Source of the DNA: DASTSN01 sp035760665
GTDB lineage: Bacteria > Bacteroidota > Bacteroidia > Chitinophagales > Chitinophagaceae
Direction: 5' to 3'
Assembly: GCA_035760665.1 (NCBI GenBank)
Contig: DASTSN010000025.1
Location: 1-64,000, forward strand
DNA length: 64,000 nucleotides
Both the position numbers and the translations under genes were made by a program. Positions 26,045 through 34,959 of this stretch are shown one piece after another. How positions within the stretch are numbered: the stretch's first letter is position 1; each line of letters starts with the position of its first letter. The notes under the pieces are model-generated. The model did no database searches and was not told the origin of the DNA. It was given only the letters and a program-made list of their open reading frames with translations.

Positions 26045-27040
26045 ATGCCCGTACGCGGAAAAAAAACAATTTTCAGGGTATCTGTTATCTACTGGTCCTT
26101 GCTCGTATATATTGTTGCTGCCCTAATCTGGTGGTTTATTTCGCTGGAGCGGCAAAATAAAGAAATGGCTGTGCTGAAAACCAGGCAGCTGAAAGAAAAA
26201 ACAGACAGCCTCGCTAATCCAATTCCCTATAATAATACTTTAAACGACATCCACACCGACTTTAAACGAAACAACGCCAAATACATTGGTGAAGGCAGCA
26301 CCTTCTTAATACTGATTCTCGTTGGCGCCGCATTTGTTTACCGCTCAGTTCGCCGCCAGTTTAAAATGCAGCAGCAGCAACAGAATTTTATGATGGCTGT
26401 GACACATGAATTAAAAACACCACTCTCCGTAGCCAAACTCAACCTGGAAACCCTGCAGAAATATTCCCTTGAGCCGGAAAAGCAGCAAAAACTGCTACGC
26501 ATGACATTGCAGGAGACCTCGCGGCTTAACAGCCTGACGAATAATATCCTGATCTCCTCGCAGCTCGAAGCTGGCGGGTATAAGTTATCCAAAGAGGAAA
26601 TTGATTTATCGGACCTGCTGAAAGACTGCCTTCATGAATTTCAAAACCGTTATCCCGACAGGCAGGTAGAAGAAAAGATAGAGCCCGATATGGATGTTAC
26701 CGGTGATCCCTTGCTGCTGCAAATGCTTATTAACAACCTGTTGGAAAACGCTGTAAAATATTCACCAAAAGAAAAAAAGATTAGCTGTCGGCTGCAACAA
26801 GAAACCGGGGGCCGCATTGTGCTGCATGTAATGGATGAAGGCCCGGGTATTCCGGATGCGGAAAAGAAAAAAGTCTTTGACCGGTTTTACCGGATGGGTG
26901 ATGAATTAACCCGCCGGGCACCGGGAACAGGTCTTGGTTTGTACCTTTGCCGAATCATCGCAAAAGATCATAACGCAACGATTGAAGTAACTGATAATAG
27001 ACCGGTCGGCAGTAATTTTGTTGTCACATTTCACCATTGA
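26045..27040 (+). CDS. Two-component sensor histidine kinase
   Basis: The 331-residue kinase has a transmembrane helix at about 12-34, a short periplasmic part and a second helix at about 84-100. The phospho-acceptor His121 is in AVTHELKTPLSVAK. The ATPase domain has the N-box (LINNLLENAVKYSPKEK), the G1 box DEGPGIPD, the F-box VFDRFYRM and the G2 box GTGLGLYLCRII. It is followed after one base by its response regulator. It differs from the 11.1-kb kinase in having a very small sensor domain, so it may sense the membrane or a partner protein. Confidence 0.95.
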   Translation: MPVRGKKTIFRVSVIYWSLLVYIVAALIWWFISLERQNKEMAVLKTRQLKEKTDSLANPIPYNNTLNDIHTDFKRNNAKYIGEGSTFLILILVGAAFVYRSVRRQFKMQQQQQNFMMAVTHELKTPLSVAKLNLETLQKYSLEPEKQQKLLRMTLQETSRLNSLTNNILISSQLEAGGYKLSKEEIDLSDLLKDCLHEFQNRYPDRQVEEKIEPDMDVTGDPLLLQMLINNLLENAVKYSPKEKKISCRLQQETGGRIVLHVMDEGPGIPDAEKKKVFDRFYRMGDELTRRAPGTGLGLYLCRIIAKDHNATIEVTDNRPVGSNFVVTFHH

Positions 27041-27041
27041 T

Positions 27042-27752
27042 ATGACTGTAAAAAATAAAAAACACTCCATCCTGCTGGTAGAGGACGAAGAGAACCTGCA
27101 CGAAGCCCTGAAATTAAACCTGGAACTGGAAGGTTACGAAGTCACATCGGCTTATGACGGCTCCGCTGCATTGGCCGCCGTAAGCGGGGAATATTTTGAT
27201 CTTATTATTATGGATGTTATGCTGCCGGAGATGGATGGTATTAATGTAACACAAAATATACGCCTGCAAAACAACGAAGTGCCGATTCTTATTTTAAGCG
27301 CCAAAAACACCAGTGCAGATCGTGTGCTGGGCCTGAAAAAGGGCGCCGATGATTACCTGACGAAACCTTTTAACCTGGAGGAGTTATTACTGCGGGTAAA
27401 AAAACTGATTGAAAAAAACCAGAAACTGCAGGATAAGGAAACGATTGGCGACACCTATACTTTTGGCAACAATACCATTGATTTTAAAGCGCAGGAAGCC
27501 GCCACATGGGAAGGTAAAAAAATTCAGCTCAGCAAGAAGGAAACCATGCTGCTGAAATTGCTGATTGAAAATAAAAATGATGTTGTGCCCCGGGAAAAAA
27601 TTTTACAGGCTGTATGGGGTTACAATGTATACCCCACCACACGAACAATCGATAATTTCATCCTGAATTTCAGGAAATATTTCGAAGAAGACAGCCGCAA
27701 TCCCAAATACTTTCATTCGGTACGCGGCGTTGGTTATAAATATGCCGAGTAA
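27042..27752 (+). CDS. OmpR-family response regulator
   Basis: The 236-residue regulator has a receiver domain with phospho-acceptor Asp58 in DLIIMDVMLPEMDG and the Lys of DDYLTKPF, then a winged-helix output domain ending in HSVRGVGYKYAE. The ATG at 27042, one base after the kinase stop, is chosen over an upstream in-frame TTG inside the kinase gene. Kinase and regulator form a tight pair placed downstream of yicC and gldH. Its stop is three bases from the convergent batD stop. Confidence 0.95.
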   Translation: MTVKNKKHSILLVEDEENLHEALKLNLELEGYEVTSAYDGSAALAAVSGEYFDLIIMDVMLPEMDGINVTQNIRLQNNEVPILILSAKNTSADRVLGLKKGADDYLTKPFNLEELLLRVKKLIEKNQKLQDKETIGDTYTFGNNTIDFKAQEAATWEGKKIQLSKKETMLLKLLIENKNDVVPREKILQAVWGYNVYPTTRTIDNFILNFRKYFEEDSRNPKYFHSVRGVGYKYAE

Positions 27753-27755
27753 GCC

Positions 27756-29585
27756 TTAGGTTAGTGTTGAATCTATCTGCTTCAGGCAGTCTTTTACCGC
27801 CATGTATACGGTTTGTTTATCCAGGTTCATCGGCACTACGCCAGTGTAAATACCCATTTCACAAATGCTGAGATGATGAAGCAGATTTCGGATCAGTGTT
27901 TTTGAAATACCGGCAGCAGCCAGCTTATTCTCCAGCCCTTGCTTGTTCATATCACTGCCGGATAAATTCATTTTTTTACTAAAATAATTCCAGGCGGCAC
28001 GATGCAGTTCCCGGTAAAATGACTGGTCGTCTGCAGGCAGCATGATGCGGGCTGCTGTTAATAAATCATCTATCGATGAGGTTATCGGCCCGGCTGCAGA
28101 TTGCCTGTCCGCAGGTAGGGAAGGCGCTGCCTCCGGGGACGTGAATCGTTTCTTAAAAAACAGCATGCCGAGTAGCAGCATAACAATTACAAATACACCA
28201 GCAGCCACCCACCACAAAAATTTTTGAGAATACTCCTTCACGGGCTTTACAACAATATCCGGCAGTTGTGTTTCTTTTTCCTTGTAACTTACCTGGAGTG
28301 GCAGGGGAGCAGAACTGATTTGTTTGTATTGCTTTACCGACGGATCAAAATAGCGAAATACAATTGCGGGGATTTGATAAATGCCCGGCCCGGAAGAAAT
28401 AAAGCCGAACCGGAAGGTTTTGCTTCCAGCAAAAGGTACAGCCTGTTTATTCAAAGTATCGGTAATAACGGGTTCAAACGCTTCAATACCTGCAGGCCAG
28501 TTGATAGCCGGTGTGCTAAGCTGCATAAAATTTCCCGAACCGGTAATTGTAACAGTAAGAGTGCCTTCTTCATTTTTAGCCAGCTCGCTTTTATTGAGTT
28601 GCGCCACCATTGAAAAATGGCCCACTGCAGCATTAAATGAATCAGCTCGCTGCCCGGCAGGCAATGGTTTTACGGTGATATTGATCGGATCTGATTTCAG
28701 CGTGTTTTCATAAACCTCTGTATTGTTGCTATTGTTTGTAAACACATCGTTACCCGAAAGTCCTTCGGCTATTTCCTGCTCTGTTTGTTTATATACTTCG
28801 CTCCGGGAAAATTCAACCTTGTTAGAAAGCTCCATGGGATCAATCACAAACTGCCCAGCCTGCAGGGGATACAACTGTACCTGACGGATGGTGTGTACAT
28901 CAAATGTTTTCCCATTCACCGTTTCGCTTCCCTGCGCTTTATCTGAAAGATTCACCATGTCATACACGGCAAAACCATAAAAACCGGGATTTTTGATAAT
29001 ATCACTCCGCGACTCCAACCTGGAATACAGTTTAAACGTAGCCACCACCGGTTGCCCCACATAACAATGCTGCTGGTCAACCTGTACTTTTAAAAAAAGA
29101 TTGCGCCGTATTTTTTCGATCGGGTCTTCGCCGGGTTTTAGAAAATATTCCGAATCATTATTTGCTGAAAGTTCATGACGCTTGTTTTGGGCAAGAGCTT
29201 CTTTTTTTGTAAGCACTTCTACAAATACATCATTACTGCGGATCACAGTTCCGTTCACAATAGCCCCGGCTCCCTGGATAAGATACCTGCCCGGTTTTAA
29301 CGCCACCAGTGTGTACACGGTATTGGTTAGCGGCTGAACAACGCCCTGGTGAATAACAGACCCTTTGTAAACATGAGGTCCTGCTACAAAACGAAAACCT
29401 TTAAAAGCGGGGGCTGTAAAAGATGCTGCCTGGTCGGAGTTTTCCAGTACATACTGCACTTCAAATGGTTCTCCGGTCACCACAGCATCCTGGGGTACAA
29501 CAGTACGAAAGCTTAGCTGGGCAGCTACAGGAAACTGCCACAGCAAAAAGAAGAGATAATAAATCGCAAGCCCTGTCTGCTTCAT
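27756..29585 (-). CDS. batD: BatD-family protein
   Basis: The 609-residue protein has a signal peptide (to about 22, PVAAQ), an extracytoplasmic part of repeated beta-sandwich units (for example EPFEVQYVLENSDQAASFTAP and a later EEGTLTVTITGSGNFMQL), a single transmembrane helix at about 455-475 (WWVAAGVFVIVMLLLGMLFF) and a cytoplasmic helical tail. This is the layout of BatD (DUF3999/oxygen-tolerance family) encoded with MoxR and BatA/B/C/E in Bacteroidota. Those partners are not beside it here, so it is an isolated copy. The convergent response regulator leaves only three bases between stops. Confidence 0.85.
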   Translation of the reverse strand: MKQTGLAIYYLFFLLWQFPVAAQLSFRTVVPQDAVVTGEPFEVQYVLENSDQAASFTAPAFKGFRFVAGPHVYKGSVIHQGVVQPLTNTVYTLVALKPGRYLIQGAGAIVNGTVIRSNDVFVEVLTKKEALAQNKRHELSANNDSEYFLKPGEDPIEKIRRNLFLKVQVDQQHCYVGQPVVATFKLYSRLESRSDIIKNPGFYGFAVYDMVNLSDKAQGSETVNGKTFDVHTIRQVQLYPLQAGQFVIDPMELSNKVEFSRSEVYKQTEQEIAEGLSGNDVFTNNSNNTEVYENTLKSDPINITVKPLPAGQRADSFNAAVGHFSMVAQLNKSELAKNEEGTLTVTITGSGNFMQLSTPAINWPAGIEAFEPVITDTLNKQAVPFAGSKTFRFGFISSGPGIYQIPAIVFRYFDPSVKQYKQISSAPLPLQVSYKEKETQLPDIVVKPVKEYSQKFLWWVAAGVFVIVMLLLGMLFFKKRFTSPEAAPSLPADRQSAAGPITSSIDDLLTAARIMLPADDQSFYRELHRAAWNYFSKKMNLSGSDMNKQGLENKLAAAGISKTLIRNLLHHLSICEMGIYTGVVPMNLDKQTVYMAVKDCLKQIDSTLT

Positions 29586-29665
29586 AGCGGAATGATAAAA
29601 GTATTGAATACCGCAATAAACGATGACGAAAAGAGGATAAAAGGATGCTAAATCTTACTGCCGGG

Positions 29666-30367
29666 TTATAAATCGCCCAGCTGAGGCCGCAGTACAATTT
29701 CTTCCACGCAGGCACGAGCAGATAACTGGGAAGCTGCATAAATCATTTTTGCCACGTCAGCAGCTTCCATGATACGCTCGGGATTGATACTGCTGCCACT
29801 CCAGGAATCGGTATATGCAGCACCAGGAATGACATGCGTTACTTTAATTCCATATGGTTTCATTTCTTCCCGCAGATTTTTACTAAAACCATACATGGCA
29901 AACTTGCTGATGCTATATGCCCCTCCGTTATTATACGCCTGTAACGAAGCAATGGAACAAATATTAAAAATATGACCGCTTTTGCGTAACATCATTGCTG
30001 GCAGCAATGTGCGGGTCAGGTGGTAGGCACTATACAGGTTAACAGACAGCTGGCTCTCCAGCGAGCCATCCGGCTCATTGAATACACTACCGGGCTCAAA
30101 CAAACCTGCATTATTAACCAGCACATCAACGGCAATTCCGTTGGTTGAAATCCAGTTACCAAATTCCTGCGCCTGCAACTTTTCCGACAGATCAAACGGT
30201 TTAGCTTTCACAGTTATGCCGGGATATTTTACCAGCAATTCTTCCATGGCAGCATACAAGGCAGCCGCACTGCGTGAGCACAGATACAGGTTATGGCCAT
30301 TGGCAGCAAAAATTTCCGCAGTGGCTTTGCCAATCCCTTTGGAAGCACCGGTAATAACAACATTCAT
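29666..30367 (-). CDS. Short-chain dehydrogenase/reductase (classical SDR)
   Basis: The 233-residue protein is a classical SDR: cofactor loop TGASKGIGKATAEIF near the N-terminus, NNAGLF at about 90, the Ser of ICSIAS and the catalytic YSISKFAMYGF (YxxxK). Lys14 in the ASKG segment suggests NADP(H). The ATG at 30367 is used rather than a TTG 27 bases upstream because it opens at the conserved NVVITGAS strand. The substrate cannot be assigned. It lies 80 bases upstream of batD on the same strand. Confidence 0.9.
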   Translation of the reverse strand: MNVVITGASKGIGKATAEIFAANGHNLYLCSRSAAALYAAMEELLVKYPGITVKAKPFDLSEKLQAQEFGNWISTNGIAVDVLVNNAGLFEPGSVFNEPDGSLESQLSVNLYSAYHLTRTLLPAMMLRKSGHIFNICSIASLQAYNNGGAYSISKFAMYGFSKNLREEMKPYGIKVTHVIPGAAYTDSWSGSSINPERIMEAADVAKMIYAASQLSARACVEEIVLRPQLGDL

Positions 30368-30483
30368 ATTTGCTAAAACTATTTTCTTATTCAATTCTAA
30401 ATTAAAGAATCCTTTCTAAACCCCGCCGCTTGCGGTGAAGATCGTAACTTGCATTTTTTTAACCCGATCATTTTTATTTATAC

Positions 30484-31179
30484 ATGAAATACCGCCATCT
30501 TTTTTTTGATCTGGACCACACGTTATGGGATTTTGAAGCCAATGCCAAAGCTACACTGGAAGATCTGTATCATACATTACAATTAAAAGAAAGAGGAGTT
30601 GATGATTTCGGGCTTTTTCATAAAAATTATCTCACACATAACGAAAAACTCTGGGAACAATACCGTAACGGCGCTATAAAGCAGGATGAACTGCGGGTAA
30701 AACGCATGCGGCTGGCCCTGCTGGATTTTAAAATTGGCGATGATAAGCTGGCAGAGGAAATGAGTACCCGTTTTTTGGATTTATTACCCACCCGCACCAT
30801 CCTTTTTCCGCATACACTGGATGTGCTGCAATACCTTACAGAAAAAGGTTACAGATTGCACCTGATCACCAATGGTTTTGAAGCAACACAGCACCGTAAG
30901 CTGAAATATTCCGGCCTTACACCTTTTTTCAGGGAGGTTATCACGTCGGAAGGATCAAACAGCTTAAAACCTAATAAAGAAATTTTTGAATATGCTTTTA
31001 TAAAAGCCAAAGCAAAACCAGAGGAAAGTATTATGCTGGGCGATAGCCCGGAGGTGGATATACTTGGAGCTATGAATGCGGGATTTGACCAGGTGTTCGT
31101 CAACCACCAGCGCTTACAAACAAATTTGAATCCTACATATACCATCCACTCGCTGCAGGAGTTGCAGGAAATCTTTTAA
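30484..31179 (+). CDS. yjjG: YjjG-family HAD pyrimidine 5'-nucleotidase
   Basis: The 231-residue HAD hydrolase has motif I HLFFDLDHTLWDFE (nucleophile Asp and acid Asp), a helical cap with the AKATLEDLYHTLQL region, motif II LITNGFEATQHRKL and motifs III/IV around LKPNKEIFEYAF and MLGDSPEVDILGAMNAG. This set is characteristic of YjjG, which removes phosphate from non-canonical pyrimidine nucleotides to keep them out of DNA. It is a single gene between a divergent SDR and the convergent psd gene. Confidence 0.9.
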   Translation: MKYRHLFFDLDHTLWDFEANAKATLEDLYHTLQLKERGVDDFGLFHKNYLTHNEKLWEQYRNGAIKQDELRVKRMRLALLDFKIGDDKLAEEMSTRFLDLLPTRTILFPHTLDVLQYLTEKGYRLHLITNGFEATQHRKLKYSGLTPFFREVITSEGSNSLKPNKEIFEYAFIKAKAKPEESIMLGDSPEVDILGAMNAGFDQVFVNHQRLQTNLNPTYTIHSLQELQEIF

Positions 31180-31197
31180 AAAAGCTACCAGGTAGCT
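31178..31197 (-). terminator. Terminator overlapping the end of psd
   Basis: On the minus strand AGCTAC-CTG-GTAGCT followed by six T forms a small hairpin-plus-T-run terminator. The stem includes the last codons of psd, so coding sequence and terminator are shared. Confidence 0.6.
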
Positions 31198-31841
31198 ATC
31201 ACTGTTACACCGCCAAGTGGTTTATCACCGATTTTGACGTTGATCTTTGCATCTAAGGGCAGCAACAGGTCGACCCTCGAACCAAACTTGATAAAGCCCA
31301 TCTCGTTACCCTGCTCTATTTGTTGACCCGGCTGCAGGTAATTTACAATCCGTTTTGCAAGAGCGCCGGCAATTTGTTTCACTAAAATTTCTTTACCCTG
31401 TTTCCTGTACACCACAGTATGCCGTTCGTTTTCGGTAGAGGATTTCGGGTGCCAGGCAACCAGGTATTTGCCTTGATGATACTGGCTGTATACCACTTCC
31501 CCGCTAACGGGATTTCTGTTTACATGCACATTGAGCGGACTCATAAAAATTGATACCTGAATCCGCTTATCTGTAAAATACTCATCGGCCTGAACTTCTT
31601 CAATCGCCACCACTTTGCCATCGGCGGGTGCTACCACCGCTGTTTCATCAATCGTGAGTTTCCTGGCAGGAATACGAAAGAAGGAAATGATGAAAACAAG
31701 CAATGCAAGCGTTGCAAAAAATATCAGCCAGCTTAAAACCGGCGCTGAAAAACTGAGAAAATAAAACGACAGGATATTTACGACACCAAAAATAATGGTA
31801 CTCCATGCAATGATCGTATAACCTTCGCGGTGAATAGTCAT
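31185..31841 (-). CDS. psd: Phosphatidylserine decarboxylase family protein, short form
   Basis: The enzyme makes phosphatidylethanolamine from phosphatidylserine using a self-generated pyruvoyl group. The 218-residue protein has two N-terminal transmembrane helices (about 8-30 and 34-55), then APADGKVV at 71-78, FMSPLNVHVNRNP at 99-111 with the conserved His106, and the cleavage site FGSR with Gly187-Ser188 in MGFIKFGSRVDLLLP. The small size and FGSR site fit the short, archaetidylserine-decarboxylase-like class common in Bacteroidota. It follows cdsA on the same strand after 71 bases, which matches the pathway. Confidence 0.93.
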   Translation of the reverse strand: MTIHREGYTIIAWSTIIFGVVNILSFYFLSFSAPVLSWLIFFATLALLVFIISFFRIPARKLTIDETAVVAPADGKVVAIEEVQADEYFTDKRIQVSIFMSPLNVHVNRNPVSGEVVYSQYHQGKYLVAWHPKSSTENERHTVVYRKQGKEILVKQIAGALAKRIVNYLQPGQQIEQGNEMGFIKFGSRVDLLLPLDAKINVKIGDKPLGGVTVIATW

Positions 31842-31912
31842 TCAAAAAAATTGAACCGCAAAGATAGGAAATTGCATGCTGGCGGATAATAAATGAACCC
31901 GTATACAATCAT

Positions 31913-32791
31913 TCATCGTAAAACGAGCATGACATATAACCAAACAAACGGTACGGCAATCAACAGGGAATCAAACCTGTCCAGAAAACCACCGTGACCG
32001 GGTAAAATCTGTCCGCTATCTTTCACTCCCGCCATTCTTTTTAATTTTGATTCCAGTAAATCGCCCAGGGTACCAAAAACTGCCGCTATCAGGGCAATGA
32101 TTGCCGCATCGGCCCAGCTAAGCCGTAAGAAATAGGCAACAAGGGCCATTACTACCACGCACAGCAGCATGCCGCCTACTGTTCCTTCCCAGGTTTTTTT
32201 GGGCGATATTTTTGACAAAGCTGTTTTCCCAATCATGGAACCCACGATATAGGCCATGGTATCATTAATCCAGATAGAAAAAATAATTGCCAGGGGAATC
32301 ATAAATCCAAGCCGGAATAATTGCCCCTGGTCTGTAGCCCAAACATCTTTTATGCTGCGCAGGCTGATGAGCAATGCGAGGCTTAAAGAGATGTACACTA
32401 ACCCCAGTGCAGAATAGCCAATATTTTTTAACTGAATTTGCCGGGCAAATAAGATCTCCACGATAGGCATGGCAAAAATAAAAATGAGCCCCAGCCACCA
32501 GCCCAGCTCGTGAAGACGGATACCGAAAACCCTGTAAGAATCATTTGTACAAAACAACAACAGGCACCAGCCGGCAATCATTACACCATACTGATGAAAA
32601 GGACTGATTTGCCTGTAATCCGGGTCAATTTGCCCTGCTAATTTTTGGTACTCTGCCCAGCAACCAAAATGAATCACTGAAAACAGCAGGAAAAATGTCA
32701 ATTCATTCCACAGTAATCCCGCCAGCATAACCAGTACAAAAACGGCAGCAGTAAGAGCCCTGGTTTTAAAGGTTTGCAGGTTTAGCGACAT
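31913..32791 (-). CDS. cdsA: Phosphatidate cytidylyltransferase CdsA
   Basis: CdsA makes CDP-diacylglycerol, the precursor of phosphatidylserine and cardiolipin. The 292-residue polytopic protein has about eight hydrophobic segments and the CTP-transferase signature near the C-terminus: SPKKTWEGTVGGML, then the helical part with GDLLESKLKRMAGVKDSGQ and PGHGGFLDRFDSLL, including the conserved acidic residues. It sits between the CPBP protease gene (six bases) and psd, forming a CPBP-cdsA-psd unit. Confidence 0.95.
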   Translation of the reverse strand: MSLNLQTFKTRALTAAVFVLVMLAGLLWNELTFFLLFSVIHFGCWAEYQKLAGQIDPDYRQISPFHQYGVMIAGWCLLLFCTNDSYRVFGIRLHELGWWLGLIFIFAMPIVEILFARQIQLKNIGYSALGLVYISLSLALLISLRSIKDVWATDQGQLFRLGFMIPLAIIFSIWINDTMAYIVGSMIGKTALSKISPKKTWEGTVGGMLLCVVVMALVAYFLRLSWADAAIIALIAAVFGTLGDLLESKLKRMAGVKDSGQILPGHGGFLDRFDSLLIAVPFVWLYVMLVLR

Positions 32792-32797
32792 GATTCG

Positions 32798-33802
32798 TTA
32801 TGCATTTTGAGTGGTACCGGTTGTATGGGTCCACGGGGGTTGGTTGTTGTCGTTCGTTTCTATGAGTATTTCTTTACCGGGCTGGCTCACCTGGTAATTA
32901 CTTACTTTTTCAAATAAAAAGAACAATCCGTAAACAAACGCTACTGCCACAATGCCCCACCACATCGGGTAGTGCGGATCGGCTTTGGAAAGATCCACGT
33001 TTGGATCTTTCAGCCGCATTACATACAAAACTGTAATGGCTACCGCATTGTTGGCGGCATGTGCAATAATATTCAGCCACAAGTTACCGGTGCGGTAATA
33101 CATCCAGCCCAGTACAAACCCCAGTGCCGCCCTACTGAGAAAACCAAGATAGGAGCCGTGCACGGCACTGAAAATGCAAGCTGTTACCACAATGGCCAGT
33201 ACAGGCGCCTTCCACCAGCGGCTCAGCAGGTTTTGAATAGCGCCGCGGAACAGGGTTTCTTCAAACAAAGCCGGTAAAATTGCCAGCATTAGTAAAGAAA
33301 GAATATAGTCCATGAAATTATCCATCCTGCCAATAATAGCCACCTGTTTATTATAAGCATCTTCTGCCGCCTGGAATTTTGCAAAAGTGGCTTTGGAAAA
33401 GGGAAGTTTTGAAGTAAGATCGGCCAGCGCACCAACCAGCGGCAGGCAGGCAAGCATGATTAATATCACCACTGCGAGCTGGCGGTAATTTACCCGGTGA
33501 TGATAACCCAAATGTGCAAACGCTTTTTGATGACAAATACGTGCATACACGATGCTGGGTACAAAAAATAAAAACAAGGTAGAGAGAAATTGTACAACCC
33601 TTAATAAGCCGGCGTTTTCCGGAATAAATAGCCGGGCTGTCAGTTCTTCCGGTGAAGCACCAATTAAACTTTTTAAGTCTGTTTTCAATAGCAACGGAAC
33701 ACTGCTCAGCAATGCGGCCAATAAAAAACCCACACTGACACAACCCGTCAGGATTGCCAATTGTGCCCAGTAGCTGTAACGTTTGGTAGCCGGGAAGGCC
33801 AT
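32798..33802 (-). CDS. CPBP-family intramembrane metalloprotease
   Basis: The 334-residue membrane protein has eight or so hydrophobic segments. It carries the CPBP (Abi/CAAX-protease) motifs: EETLFRGAI with Glu181, Glu182 and Arg186, then a FSAVHGSYLGF His at 215, and NIIAHAANN with His248. These residues form the intramembrane metal site in Rce1-type proteases. The C-terminal tail (about 305-334) is hydrophilic and Gln/Asn/Thr-rich. The substrate is unknown. It is the first gene of the CPBP-cdsA-psd unit and is divergent from dusB. Confidence 0.9.
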   Translation of the reverse strand: MAFPATKRYSYWAQLAILTGCVSVGFLLAALLSSVPLLLKTDLKSLIGASPEELTARLFIPENAGLLRVVQFLSTLFLFFVPSIVYARICHQKAFAHLGYHHRVNYRQLAVVILIMLACLPLVGALADLTSKLPFSKATFAKFQAAEDAYNKQVAIIGRMDNFMDYILSLLMLAILPALFEETLFRGAIQNLLSRWWKAPVLAIVVTACIFSAVHGSYLGFLSRAALGFVLGWMYYRTGNLWLNIIAHAANNAVAITVLYVMRLKDPNVDLSKADPHYPMWWGIVAVAFVYGLFFLFEKVSNYQVSQPGKEILIETNDNNQPPWTHTTGTTQNA

Positions 33803-33823
33803 AATATTTCAGTTAATTGTCAA

Positions 33824-33831
33824 TAAATTTG
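33824..33831 (+). promoter_or_regulatory. TAnnTTTG -7 box upstream of dusB
   Basis: TAAATTTG matches the consensus and lies 78 bases before the dusB ATG in the divergent gap with the CPBP gene, with a TTTC about 20 bases further upstream. Confidence 0.4.
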
Positions 33832-33909
33832 CAAAACTGCCTTGTGCAGCCAGCCCAAAAATAAGTATTGAAAGCTGAACAGGCATATTGCTGCAGAAAG
33901 CAATGATGA

Positions 33910-34944
33910 ATGGTAAAAATAGGCAACATACAATTACCTGGTTTTCCGCTGCTGCTGGCGCCGATGGAAGACGTCAGCGATCCCCCATTCCGGGCCGTTT
34001 GTAAAGCCAATGGCGCCGACCTGATGTTCAGTGAATTTATCTCCAGCGAAGGCCTCATCCGGGATGCGATCAAAAGCAAGATGAAACTTGACTTTGCTGA
34101 AGAAGAACGGCCTTTTGGCATACAAATTTTTGGCGGGGATGAAGAAGCTATGGCCATGAGCGCCAGAATTGTAGACACGGTAAACCCGGACCTCGTTGAT
34201 ATTAACTTTGGTTGCCCGGTAAAAAAAGTGGTGAGCAAAGGCGCCGGCGCCGCCGTACTGAAAGATGTTGATCTGATGGTGCGCTTAACCGAAGCCGTGG
34301 TAAAATCCACTTCGCTGCCTGTTACAGTAAAAACCAGGCTGGGCTGGGACGAACATTCCCAAAACATTGAAGAAGTGGCGGAGCGCCTGCAGGATGTGGG
34401 CATTCAGGCATTATCCATTCACGGCCGAACAAGGGCACAACTTTATAAAGGCGAGGCCGACTGGACACTGATTGGAAAAGTGAAAGACAATCCAAGGATA
34501 CAAATTCCCATTTTTGGCAATGGCGATATTGACTCGCCGGAAAAAGCATTGCAATATCAAAAACGATATGGCGTGGATGGCGTGATGATTGGCCGGGCCG
34601 CTATTGGCTATCCCTGGATTTTTAATGAAATCAAACATTTTCTGAAAACCGGCGAACACCTGCCACCACCTACTATCGAACAAAGGGTACATGTCATTCG
34701 CAAGCATTTGCTTCGTTCTGTAGAATGGAAAGGGCTGATACCGGGAATCAATGAAATGAGACGGCACTACACCAATTACCTGAAGGGATTGCCAAACATC
34801 AAGGAATACCGCCTGAAACTGGTGACTGTAAAATCGCTGGAAGAAATAGAAGCTGTGCTGGAAGAAATCACCCGCGTATACAGCGGCTACCAGTTCGAAC
34901 CCAGAAAGGTGGATATGGCTGCAATGGCCAACAGCTGCGGATAA
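33910..34944 (+). CDS. dusB: tRNA-dihydrouridine synthase (DusB type)
   Basis: This FMN enzyme reduces uridines in the tRNA D-loop. The 344-residue protein has the TIM-barrel start LLLAPMEDVSDPPFRAVC, the active-site Cys102 in INFGCPVKKVVSKGAGAA, the FMN-binding TVKTRLGWD and IHGRTRAQLYKGEADW strands, and IPIFGNGDIDSPEKA plus GVDGVMIGRAAIGYPWIF. The helical tRNA-binding C-terminus follows. Length and motifs fit the DusB subfamily. Fifteen bases after its stop begins an AT-rich gene that looks foreign. Confidence 0.95.
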   Translation: MVKIGNIQLPGFPLLLAPMEDVSDPPFRAVCKANGADLMFSEFISSEGLIRDAIKSKMKLDFAEEERPFGIQIFGGDEEAMAMSARIVDTVNPDLVDINFGCPVKKVVSKGAGAAVLKDVDLMVRLTEAVVKSTSLPVTVKTRLGWDEHSQNIEEVAERLQDVGIQALSIHGRTRAQLYKGEADWTLIGKVKDNPRIQIPIFGNGDIDSPEKALQYQKRYGVDGVMIGRAAIGYPWIFNEIKHFLKTGEHLPPPTIEQRVHVIRKHLLRSVEWKGLIPGINEMRRHYTNYLKGLPNIKEYRLKLVTVKSLEEIEAVLEEITRVYSGYQFEPRKVDMAAMANSCG

Positions 34945-34959
34945 GCAAAAAAATCATTA

